Positions 30,897-41,269 of a stretch of 64,000 bases of DNA are shown piece by piece. The stretch is from Balanoglossus misakiensis. Lineage: Eukaryota > Hemichordata. Both the position numbers and the translations under genes were made by a program. The notes under the pieces are model-generated. The model was not told the origin of the DNA, did not search any database, and saw only the letters and a list, made by a program, of their open reading frames with translations. The first letter of the stretch is position 1, and every line of letters starts with the position of its first letter. The stretch covers positions 1,984,001 to 2,048,000 of the forward strand of contig CM082576.2 in NCBI GenBank assembly GCA_040954595.2, in the 5' to 3' direction.

Positions 30897-31406
30897 ATAT
30901 AGCTGCAAGCAGCGATGACGGGCCCAAGCTTAAGCCGAAGGTCAAAGGTCATAAGTGGTCACCCAAAATTTGGGCAAGAAATTTTGACCCCATACTGGTC
31001 CGTGTCCCACAAGAACAAAATCTCTAGCCCTATTGGTTCGCCTACAATTATGTATGTGCATAATTAATGAGATAAAGTGTAAGGCTCCATCAGGAGTTCC
31101 ATCCCTCCAAATGCCAAGGCTGTAGCTGCTGTGCATGCCGAGATATGGTAAAGTAGGTCAAAGGTCACCTGAGGTCACCCAAAATTTGGGCAAGAAATTT
31201 TGACCCCATACTGGTTCATGTTCAGCAAAAATCAAACCTCTAGTCCTATTGGTTGGCCTGGAATTAGGTATGCACATAATTAATGAGATAAGCAGGTGTC
31301 ACAGGTGACCCTCAATTTTGGCTTTTAAATTTTAGTCCCAACCCTCCAAACGCCAAGTCTGTACCTGCTCTGGATGCCGAGATATAGGAAAGTAGGTCAA
31401 AGGTCA
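29585..31406 (+). promoter_or_regulatory. Array of seven perfect DR1 nuclear-receptor sites
   Basis: AGGTCA-N-AGGTCA (direct repeat, one-base spacer) occurs without mismatch at 29585-29597, 29801-29813, 30040-30052, 30279-30291, 30939-30951, 31155-31167 and 31394-31406. Most are followed four bases later by a third AGGTCA half-site. DR1 is the binding element for HNF4, RXR homodimers, PPAR:RXR and COUP-TF. The sites are part of the repeat element, so function is unproven. Confidence 0.75.
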
Positions 31407-32117
31407 CCTGAGGTCACCCAAAATTTGGGCATTTTTTTTTTACCCTATACTGGTCCATGTCCCACAAGCACAAAACCTCTAGCCCTATTAGTTAGCCCAG
31501 AATTAGGTATGCACATAATTAATGAGTTAAGCAGGTGTTACAGGTGAGCCCAAAATTTTGCCTTTTATTTTGGTCCCATTTTGCTCACGGGCCAATAGAG
31601 AATCACAGTACAGGACCATTGCACAGATGTGGACATAGCATCATAGCTTAACTATAGAAAGTATAGGCCTATGGCTGGGTCCAAAAAATATGAAATATAA
31701 TATTTAAAAATCTTCTTCTCAAAATTGACTTGGCCCAGAGCCTTGAAATTTAGCATGTAGGACACTGACCATATGGTCCGCAAAATGATTGCACAGAATT
31801 TTGATATCGTCATTCATATGCAAATTAGGCCCATTTGAAAACTTTGCCCATATATGGTCATCAGGTCATGTGACTAATTACACATTCACGCGGGTACTGC
31901 ACGAGCTCTCATAGACCTGCACCATTGTGCCAAGTTTGAGATTTGTAGGTTCAGCCGTTTTCAAGATCTACCTGAGCAAAAAAACTACACAAGAAAAAAA
32001 AAAAAAAAAAGATGAAAAACCCCAGTAATACCAATAGGGCACAAGCCTGCTTGGCTTGTGCCCTAAAAAACCCCAGTAAAACCAATAGGGCCCAAGCCTG
32101 CTGGGCTTGGGCCCTAA
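30897..32117. repeat. Dispersed repeat element, copy 2 with hairpin 3' end
   Basis: This is the same head and body as copy 1 with one fewer 239-bp subunit, highly similar over more than 1 kb. It ends in a poly-A run (about 31995) and two tandem hairpins: GGGCACAAGC...GCTTGTGCCC (32036-32065) and GGGCCCAAGC...GCTTGGGCCC (32088-32115). The arm GGGCCCAAGC also occurs just inside the 5' head, so the two ends carry a short inverted repeat. Confidence 0.85.
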
Positions 32118-32962
32118 TAATTCATTTATAACACAACGCACATAAGCTTGCATTCTGGATTTAATAACATACGCCCTGAGCAATCAAGATGTCTGCTTGT
32201 AGAACCCAGAAGACAATATCTGTTGATCATTTCTTATTTTTAGAATTAATAGGAATCGGATATATAGCAGTGTTCGACAACATTAATTTATAAGTAATTT
32301 GACGTTCGGGCAGTTTGTTGAAGTTCCGTTATATTATTTACAAATATATACAAGGACTTCCCCTATACGACAGTTCTCAACGAAATAGATTTTCCACCAT
32401 ATACATATATTTTATTAAAATTAAAAAAGGACGTTCGTATGGTGTCTACATGTCATTGGCATTAATAATTTATTCCTTGGTTCTGGGTATTCAATTATGG
32501 GAACAGGCCCCTACTTTTGACAGTTGTACTTACTGATTTTTCAAAATGCTTGAAAATTAAGCACGAAACTGACGCAATATTTGGCGTTTCCAAAACTATT
32601 TTGGATGAAATATCTGGTGACGAAGACAATACACCAACATTCGTGGACAATGAGGCTTGAAAAGTCGCTCATGACAAATTCGCCGTAAAATGCCCGGGAA
32701 ATGACACACTTTGCTTCCTTTAACATAATTTCAGGGAAGAAATGAAATTTAATACCACGAACTTGGTCTCCGGACATAATGAAAGTTATAAACGATCTCC
32801 TCTTACATTTTACGCGGTCGATGACCATCTCGCATCAGTTCACTTATAACAAGGTATTTTGCTTTACAGCATCAAAACCCAAATGACTTAATCTTCCTTC
32901 AAATCAAATTAATATATAAATTATTTTTAAAACTGATGCATTTATTTCCTCCTTGTGTATCT
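32118..32962. other. Upstream region of the secreted-protein gene
   Basis: No gene or repeat was recognised. The region is AT-rich and lies between the repeat pair and the TATA box at 32963. Confidence 0.4.
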
Positions 32963-32970
32963 TATAAAAG
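32963..32970 (+). promoter_or_regulatory. TATA box (TATAAAAG) of the secreted-protein gene
   Basis: TATAAAAG lies 81 bp upstream of the ATG at 33051, which leaves room for a start site about 30 bp downstream and a 50-60 base 5' UTR. A strong TATA box is uncommon among the other genes here and fits a tightly switched gene. Confidence 0.6.
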
Positions 32971-33050
32971 GCTCTCATTATTCGCACAGAACAAAATATA
33001 TTTCAGTGATCAACTCTGTACCTACGGGCAATACTTTCACTGTTGTAACA

Positions 33051-34370
33051 ATGGCGATGTACAAATTCAGTTGGTAAGTTAAATTGTCGGATTACGTACA
33101 AGACGAAGACTTGCAACTGTAGTCTTATGACGACAGATTTACCTGGAAGTTTCGTAAGAATCGCCACTTTGCTGCTTCAATCACATTCTTATCTCCTTAA
33201 AGTTAGAATTGTAGAGTGGTTATTTATAATCGACCGATTTTTGGCATTAAGGGAAAAGCAGTGTACTTTTATTCGTGTACGCATTCAGAGCGAAATGTGC
33301 TGTCGTCGTTCCCAAAATACACGATTAGATTAGACTAGACTAGTTGCATGCTTGATATTCTCCAAGCAAGTCAACTCTCAGGGTAATATTAGACTAATAT
33401 CATTTCGATTTTTTTTATCATCCACGACTTTCCGTGTAATACAAGACATTGTGATTTCATTGTACACGAATTGGGGAAGGGTTGATGAAACTCACGCATG
33501 CTAGTTTTAATTGGCTCATTGCCAAGATTTTCTGGACATGCATGCTTTGCTCCCCGTACGATGATAGAAGGGTGATGTCACAATAACCAGTTGAGTTATA
33601 TTGACATTGAGGTTGAGATTATGATCCAAAAGAACGTAGCTATAAATTAGTCAAATTTCGATTCGTTTTGGGAAGTTGGCCGGGCCCACTCACAGTTGCT
33701 TCCTGTGCGTCCACAGGACGGTGCGACCTGCGTGTGCGTCTGGGTAAAGGTGGTTACTTGTTGAGTAATATAATCGCAAGCTTACTAGTATTTTAATCTG
33801 TTTCAGGGTTTTTATCTCGGGTGTCATATTTAAATTGTTGTGTGGCGTAAGTTGTCATTCCGGGTCCACCAGTTACCATGGTTGCCAAGAGATGACCACT
33901 CAGTTTTACAACGCCATCAACGGTGTGTCGAAATTCATCGGAAGTGACGTATACAGAATTTACAGAAGCAGTGTAAGTTGACATGCCTTCATTTCCCGGA
34001 TGTACACTGTATACAGCAAATTTGTCAGAACATTGGAGGGCCCTGTCGATAGGTAAAAGGGTACAGCCAACTGAAACACGTACAAACAGTTCCAAACGTC
34101 TGCCTGTCTTTTATACCAGGTACAAGTGATAGCCAAGGCCAAGATTGCTGACGTCAGCAAAACTCCACACATTGAAGTTGTAATCATACTGTGTCCTCCA
34201 AGTTCACCTGTGACAAACCTTTAAATTTCAGAGGAATTGGAGCCTGCAGCCATCAGACCTGGCCCCTTTCGAAGTTTATAGAAACATCAGTACTTGTTAT
34301 AACGAGTGGCAGGTAAATATCCTCCTCCTCCTCCTCCTCATCATCATCATCATCGTCGTTGTCATCATAA

Positions 34371-34404
<34 letters not shown>

Positions 34405-35512
34405 TGCAGCCTGTCCAAAAGCTAACATTTCTCACAAGAAAACTGACATATTGTTCCCTGCCATGGATGTTAAGAATCAAACATCATATGCACGATTCAG
34501 AACTTGGAGACAGCGACTTACTATCGGGATTGTACACAATTACACAGGTTATGGAGGTAAGAAATTGACACTTCATAAGGGGTGCGGTTCCAAATTGAAG
34601 ATGGCGATTTCAACGGATACTTTTCGAACAGATACACTTTTGCTGATGTTTTGAATCGGCAGACATTGAATTCAATCCGATTCTCTAATGATCAACATTG
34701 ATAAATACTGGTTATACCACTTCTGTACATGGCTTGGATGAACATCTCTTATCATGGCCAAACGGCAAAGATTTGAATATTTAGATCGTCAGTGGGTCAC
34801 ACCTGCTAGTATTTAATAAACAATACATGTACATGTACATGTATTTGGAACGCAATCACAAATTATTGACTGAGCTCTAAGTCAGCTTTACTTTGTAATT
34901 ATAAATTTTCTGTTAATTATTCCCACAACAGTAATTACCGTGAAGTTTGTTCGCTCTTATTTGTAGGAAAGTTTACCGCAGCTGGAAAACTGCCAGGATC
35001 CGCCCTCTGGAGACGGGCCTCGGTGTGGAGTGAATGATGTTGTTCAACTGTTGGAAAACTGTATTTGGGTAAGTGCGTCAAAGTTTTATCCTTGGAACGG
35101 TTACATCCCCAGAGAGAGGGGTGAAAAACAGCGACGGAGAGAGAGAGATAGACAGACAGAGACAGACACAGAGGGAGACAGACAAAGAGAAAGGGAGAGA
35201 GACGGACAGATGAATAAGCGATTTGAACATTTTCTGTCTGTCCGCTTTTCCGTCCGTCCACCGGTTCACTCCTTATTATCACCTACAGGCTTCAGTCAAA
35301 AATTGCACAATCAATATATTAACAACTATATATTTGTTTGTATCCATCAGGAGTCCAGTTCTGTTGAAGAGTGGGATATACTTGCTTTGCCAATAGACGA
35401 GAGCAAATTCTACCTAAGCGTCTTGTATGACTTTACTATGGACTGGGCTAAACTGCAAATAACTCTCCAAACTTTCCGCAGTGACGACTGGGATAACCAA
35501 TACATTGATTAA
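33051..35512 (+). CDS. Unrecognised secreted helical protein, cytokine-like gene layout
   Basis: Six exons, 33051-33073, 33807-33972, 34232-34312, 34410-34556, 34967-35068 and 35351-35512 (stop TAA), join in frame to 227 codons (226 residues). I do not recognise the family. Residues 1-23 are a clear signal peptide (hydrophobic 8-20). Cysteines in the rest are at 24, 34, 85, 105, 148, 159 and 171. N-glycosylation sequons are NWS (65) and NIS (81). There is no membrane segment. Long stretches look amphipathic-helical, notably 35-60, 91-115, 126-147, 161-173 and the C-terminal block around SKFYLSVLYDFTMDWAKLQ. Intron 1 splits the signal peptide after codon 7 (phase 2), and the other four introns are all phase 0. 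In the LIF/IL-6/CNTF-type four-helix cytokines a first intron also lies within the first few signal-peptide codons and later introns are phase 0. A TATA box and a polyadenylation signal flank the gene. The exon model is solid; the cytokine idea is inference. Confidence 0.82.
34321..34405. repeat. Trinucleotide microsatellites CTC/CAT/ATT
   Basis: Consecutive CTC, CAT and ATT runs fill intron 3 of the secreted-protein gene up to its acceptor. Confidence 0.93.
35123..35212. repeat. GA-rich low-complexity tract
   Basis: A purine-rich GAGA/GACAGA stretch lies inside intron 5 of the secreted-protein gene. Open frames across it are artefacts. Confidence 0.8.
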
Positions 35513-35947
35513 ATGTAATATCGAGATGTGTCGACGATAACCGTTCATGTTGATGAATAGAAAATATGTAGGTCATAATGACCAGTGATATTCGCATTAA
35601 TTTTTTTCTCATGTAGGTCATACTGACCAAAATAACTATAACGTGTTCCTTCTGACCATAACACATAATATGAATTTCCTCTCTCAATAACAATCAAAAC
35701 ATAAAATGTCGATCTTTATAGCATCATTATCCTTAAACATCATCCGCGGTTGTTTCATTTTCTATATACTTATTAGTCAGTGTCTTTTACTAGATGATCT
35801 CAACATTTACTTCCGAACACTTTCTGACCATCTGTATCACTGAACAGTTGAACCGCAAGGCATTAGAATGTTTTCCCAATGTATTTCACTTTGTGATTTA
35901 CTATGACTTGGTACTTATGCAAGAAGTGTGCATGCATCCTACACATT

Positions 35948-36001
35948 AATAAACCCATGTGACATTCTAGAAGTTGATATGTTAAGGGGATAAGCTTTAT
36001 T
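35948..36001. terminator. Facing polyadenylation signals, secreted-protein gene and lectin gene 1
   Basis: AATAAA on plus (35948-35953) ends the secreted-protein gene 435 bp after its stop. AATAAA on minus (35996-36001) ends lectin gene 1. They lie 42 bp apart. The same minus signal recurs at 40681-40686 at the end of lectin gene 2. Confidence 0.6.
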
Positions 36002-36574
36002 AAGGAAACTTGAAAGTAAAACTACATGTATATTAAACACATAATTATACTCCATAGCATAGCATAGCATGGCTATTTTGCTCTTTTGATGAAATTCTCA
36101 TTAGTTTATAGATTAAAATAGAGTGTAATTAGTACCTACGCAACTTGTAAAATAAATTGCGTCATCATACTAGAATTTTGATCACGGCTAAGATTTATGG
36201 AGAAAATAAAGAGTAAAATGAAAATCTACGTGATGGAAATTGTTCACAGCGAATCAAGTGGACAAAACGACAATGCAATGAGCATGCGCACGTCTTCCAT
36301 ATCCTTCTGCAGATGTTCACCTGTTAAAAAGAACAAAATGGCAAAACGTTACTCCCCTCGGGGACAAATTTTCAGAAAAAATGTTGGTCCTCCAAAGCTT
36401 TCATTTCTTTGCTATATTTAAGTATGTGCTGGGTTTGTTTGAAATCAAAGAAGAAAACATGGTGTTATCTTAGCATTTTCCTAAACATCACTAACTTTAA
36501 TTTTTCTCCACAAAGTCAACAGAGATTAGCAGCACCTACCTTTGAATATTCATACACTCTATACTGTGTTCAAA

Positions 36575-38072
36575 CTACTGTGGGTCAATGGCGTCAGTTC
36601 GTTCACCTGAAATGTTGTGAAATGTCCCCAATTATTAACCATATACGTCATTTAATGAAGTTCAACATTTAGTACAGAAAAATATGTGAAAAGTATGAAT
36701 TGTGTATTATTCCTTCCGGACTCACTCTGTTCATAGTGTTCCGTTTCACGAATTTAAATATCTAAGACATTTTACAAAGATAAAAAAAAACGTGTCGATG
36801 TAAAGTTTCAATGAAAGACTTCTGTACTCACAGTAATATTTCACTTCTAAGTATTTGAATGTGTTGAAGCATGGATCGCCGAATACGTTATTGCTTGCCC
36901 TGACACTGCAGGATTTCTTGTTTTCACACGTCTCCTTGACAACGTCAATACTACCCTCAGCGCCACACGCTTGGTCACTGGTCTTTGGGTGTGGACAAGT
37001 CTCGCCATTGGCAGTTCTGCCGTAGTTGGCTGATACCACGTGTATGGTGCCGTCGCTGCATTGTAAACCCATCGTTTCATGTTCGCAGACCAGTTCGGTG
37101 TTTACGATGGCGTAGACCTGGTTCGCGAAGGAACCTCCCTCGCCATCATCCCGACATGCATTTGAAGGTCCGTACCTGTAATAACGCTGCCCAGCATCTT
37201 GACTAGAGGCACACCAACCGCCATTTTGGACGGCAAAGACACCGAAGCCTCGGCTTTCTGCAGCAGCTGCACATTTTGGGATTGCGTCCTCTCGCTGTTG
37301 ATAACGGCCATCCAACCTAAAATCGGCGCCCTCCAAGGTCGGAATGGCCCGAGTTGGTCTGTCCTGATAACATCCTATGGTTTCTGTTATCAAATAAGGT
37401 AATTCACAACGTCAAAATGGGGGGGGGGGGGTATGCACAAGAAAAGTAGAGTAAACATACTTTTATTACTCTGGTCGCGTCAAGGTTAGAAATTGAATGG
37501 AACATTAACACGGGCATTAATTTTCCCCTGAGACACTTACCTATACTTACATATACAATTGCACTTACCGTAGTCAACATCTTCTACACTAGGTTCGGTA
37601 GCAGGGGGGCGATTCTCGGTCGTAGGACTACGTTCTGTCGGGTTGGGGAGTTCTGGCGGGTCACATTCTTCTACTGTCAAGATATCATTCGACAATTCTT
37701 CACAGTCTGGCAGACTGCACGCAGCTGCAATATAACAACAGAGGCTCGCACTGACATCGTTTCTCGAAAAAAAGGGTTGCCAACCAGCTGTGAGAAAAGT
37801 GATTGTCTCTCTCTACAAAAAAATGATTCTAGGTAGGCGGATGGCGAAGCTCTCCATCCCTGGTTCTCTTCAGTTGGAGAAACAATGACGTGTAACATTA
37901 TCTTTTTTTGCTCGTATGATTGCAAAAGAAATCAAGTACATGTACGTAGTTGCCAATTCCGTGTTGTATTTTCCTAGATTAAGAGGGAGAGAGAGAGAGA
38001 GATCTTACCTGATTCTGCCGTGCAGGACAAAACAGTCAGTACCAACACCCAAAACGCAGACAACCGGATCAT
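36575..38072 (-). CDS. SUEL-type lectin gene 1, single module
   Basis: Four minus-strand exons, 38072-38009 (signal peptide), 37724-37569 (linker), 37374-36832 (module) and 36606-36575 (tail, stop TAG), give 265 codons (264 residues). SUEL-type lectins bind rhamnose or galactose and are secreted. The signal peptide is MIRLSAFWVLVLTVLSCTAES. The linker is acidic and Pro/Thr-rich. The module has two halves: an N-terminal part beginning GCYQDRPTRAIPTLEG with GGWCASS and GEGG, and a C-terminal SUEL/Gal_Lectin domain with its YGR and DPC motifs (ANYGRT, FGDPC). The module exon is flanked by phase 1 introns. The tail exon was picked because it supplies the missing GT of the final Cys codon and gives CERTDAIDPQ-stop. 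Gene 1 reads GGSFAN where every other module has GGPWAN. A DNA segment beyond the donor at 36831 also stays open to 36746, so read-through is an alternative end. Confidence 0.85.
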
Positions 38073-40676
38073 CTTTTCTTTCAATTCAATTTCTTTTTCA
38101 GCGCCAGGAAGTATTTATCACTGTGGGGAGAGAAATAAGACAGAATGAATTGTTTGTGATAAGTCTGTCTGTCGCTTGCATACCTGCAAACTCTACGTAC
38201 ATGTTTTGCAACTTAATCAGTGTAAAATAACTTCTGATTCTATTGTACTGCATATCATTCTCTCTAAGAATTGCCTTTCTCCCTTCGAGGGAAACAAATT
38301 GGATAGGCATAAATGTAAACTTAGCCAGGAGTTCTCATTACGTCAGGTTTTCAGACTCTTGTCAGGACATGGGAAATATTTTCAACGAAGGGTGTTCATG
38401 TCCGGACAATTGCTCATGTGGATACTTTTACAGTTGACTCACCAAACTTCCCGTTGGCGACAGAACGAATAAAAATCTGATGAACAGCGCAGCAATATTA
38501 TATCACAGAGTTTGTCGCGACGCGGATTCGACCGGGATTTGACCGGCAGCGCAGTTCAGTGCAAACGCAAGATGAAACTTGTAAAATCCGATTTTGAAAA
38601 AGTAACTAATAATGACAGGATGTGACTGGGCAGGAAGACCTGTCAGATTTTACGAAGAATTGATTCAGATTTTGACCAGCAGGCCTGCTATAAATCACTG
38701 CGATTGGAGTAGGGCCTGGAGTGACCGTAAGACAACAAAAGATAAGCTAATCTTCTCACAACCGCCCGGCTTAACTGTTGTTACATGTACATACACGCTT
38801 TATTATAAATTTATATGATCCGTTTCCAAATTCATTCGTTCATTCATTCATTCTTTCTCTCTTTCGTTTTAGGGGCATAAAGCGCGTTTAAATCCACACT
38901 GAAAGTGTGATCAGAGACATTCAGCAAAATGAGGTAACAACTGTGATAAAATAAAATTCGCTGTTAAAATACGTGTATACACATGTTTTTTTTTTAATGC
39001 CAATGGATGGGCTCATTTAAATAAACTACTGAAAAGAAATGTTTTAAGGTTAGGTTTAAAACTCTACAGGCTGGGGAGCGACGGACACCAACCAGAAGGT
39101 TATTGCATAAAACGGGAAAGTTATTATTTCATTATTTCTTTGTTCGTGAGTCGTGACGTAGTATAACAAAATTTACCTGATCATCGGACCTCGGGTTTAT
39201 GAGTTGGAATGTACAAATTAATCAAGTCGGAAAGATTCCAAGGGAACGGATACATTTATATGTGAAGATAAGAATCTTTTAGTAGGCTGATAAGGTACAT
39301 GTATGCGAACATCATATCAACTCATTAATCCCATATTCTCAGAACGTAACATAGTCTGTACAGATGCGACAGGTGACAAGGTATTGAATAATGTATGTGT
39401 TTCTCGGAACTAAAGCCGTACTAATTGTAACTCTTTCAATCAAGCGTCTGTTATCTTACCAAGACTAAACTTTTTATTTCACGGCTTTTCTCGAATGTTT
39501 ATGCACATTTTCTTTAATATCGGACTTCACTTTGGAAGGTTCGTGATTTTAACGTGACCCTTACATAATGGAATATTTAAAATATAAATGCAAGGAGAGA
39601 GTCGATACTGACTCCGCCGGATGTTACATATAATGTGCCATGGATGTTCGATTCTAATGATCAAGAACACTAAAAGTCAACTTCGCGATTGTCAGTTACC
39701 GTCCCGAAGATAAACTATAATTGGGAAACAGGTGTACGAAACATTTCAGCTGGAGTTCGATGATATCTTCTGCAGACTGCCTACCTGTGAAAGTGGCAAA
39801 TTTACTATCACACTGCACAGAAGGTGCACTTCAAGTTGTGGCAGAAATTCTTTTCTAACGAACTTGATACTCACCACAGCCAAGTAATATTGCCAACCAG
39901 TTGCAAATGTTCCTTGAAGTCGAAGGAGGTAGCTGCCCTTTTTCTCACTGGTCGATCATTTCATGGTGACCGCTTTTATTGAGTCGAAACGGGGAGTCTC
40001 CCTTCGTCAGGGGGGCGTGGTCTACACCAAACTCCACTTGGAGAACGACACGATACTGGTACAAAGTAATCGGGTTATTAGAACAATAAGCCGCCAACTT
40101 ATCGAAACCGTTTACTGACGTCACGTGTTTGTGTTCATCGTATGTTGTCAGGGTATGTTTTGAGTGAACTTTTCATTCCCCGTGCGCTCAATGAAACTGA
40201 CTAGCGTTTAATTGGCACAGCAGAAATGTTAGTAGGAAATTACCACTGTCGTCGACGTGGTTGACCCCGAGGAAATTATGATAATAAATCCTAAAGCTAC
40301 CCGGCAACCTGCCAACCATATGTGTTAATCGAAAGAAAGGTGTAGCGGCCAACGCTGATGCGTGAATCATCAAGTTTTTTGGTAGACATTCTTGAACTTC
40401 GGACATTCTTGAATTTCAAGCTTTGAAACGATAAGGTACGTTTTGCACACGTGGCAACCACATTTGAAATACTCTGGGCAATTACTCATTCATACCGTTC
40501 GGAGCTTTCACATCCCTTTTAGGCTATTTTTATTAGTTTAGCATAGTGTAGTTGCCACAAGGGAACTTGAACATTAAATATGATTGGTGGAGTGAAAACC
40601 CATAACGTTTTTTTTCATCCGAGTTGTCAAAGCTGCATCGATCGCAATGGCCTACTAGGCTGAGTCCATTATTGAA
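38073..40676. other. 5' flank of lectin gene 1, duplicated, no intact gene
   Basis: This holds the promoter and 5' UTR of lectin gene 1, about 820 bp unique to this unit (38270-39160), and a block shared with unit 2. The stretch 39734-40115 is the counterpart of an open frame in unit 2 but is broken by frameshifts here. Confidence 0.5.
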
Positions 40677-41269
40677 AAGCTTTATTGAGGAAATTTGAAA
40701 GTAAAACTATGATATAACACATAATTATACTCCATAGCATAGCATAGTATAGCATAGCATAGCATGGCTATTTTGCTCTCTTGACGAAATTCTCATTAGT
40801 TTATAGATTAAAATAGAGTGTAATTAGTACCTACGCAACTTGTAAAATAAATTGCGTCATCATACTAGAATTTTGATCACGGCTAAGATTTATGGAGAAA
40901 ATAAAGAGTAAAATGAAAATCTACGTGATGGAAATTGTTCACAGCGAATCAAGTGGACAAAACGACAATGCAATGAGCATGCGCACGTCTTCCATATCCT
41001 TCTGCAGATGTTCACCTGTTAAAAAGAACAAAACGGCAAAACGTTACTCCCCTCGGGGACAAATTTTCAGAAAAAATGTTGGTCCTCCAAAGCTTTCATT
41101 TCTTTGCTATATTTAAGTGTGTGCTGGGTTTGTTTGAAATCAAAGAAGAAAACATGGTGTTATCTTAGCATTTTCATAAACATCACTAACTTTAATTTTT
41201 CTCCATAAAGTCAACAGAGATTAGCAGCACCTACCTCTGAATATTCATACACTCTATACTGTGTTCAAA

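Larger units (their letters stand above)
35992..40678. repeat. Segmental tandem duplication, unit 1
   Basis: Unit 1 runs from the lectin polyadenylation signal to the junction TTATTGAAAA/GCTTTATT at about 40678. Matching blocks in unit 2 are 35992-36700 with 40677-41400, the lectin module 36832-37374 with 42620-43162, 37375-38270 with 44457-45340, and 39160-40676 with 45370-47529. Identity is high by eye throughout. Unit 1 lacks two lectin modules and two blocks of about 400 bp present in unit 2, and has about 820 bp (38270-39160) that unit 2 lacks. Confidence 0.88.

Noticed and set aside
29588-31136. Twin 64-codon minus-strand frames (29588-29782 and 30942-31136)
   Set aside because: They are products of the tandem repeat copies. 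There is no coding signature beyond the repeat identity.
33793-34187. Minus-strand open frames of 75 and 100 codons, one with a hydrophobic start
   Set aside because: They are antisense to exon 2 and intron 2 of the plus-strand secreted-protein gene, whose six exons join in frame.
36197-36421. 74-codon ATG-started open frame, kept in both duplication units (also 40892-41116)
   Set aside because: It lies antisense in the lectin 3' region, and the two units are too similar for conservation to mean anything. It resembles no known protein.
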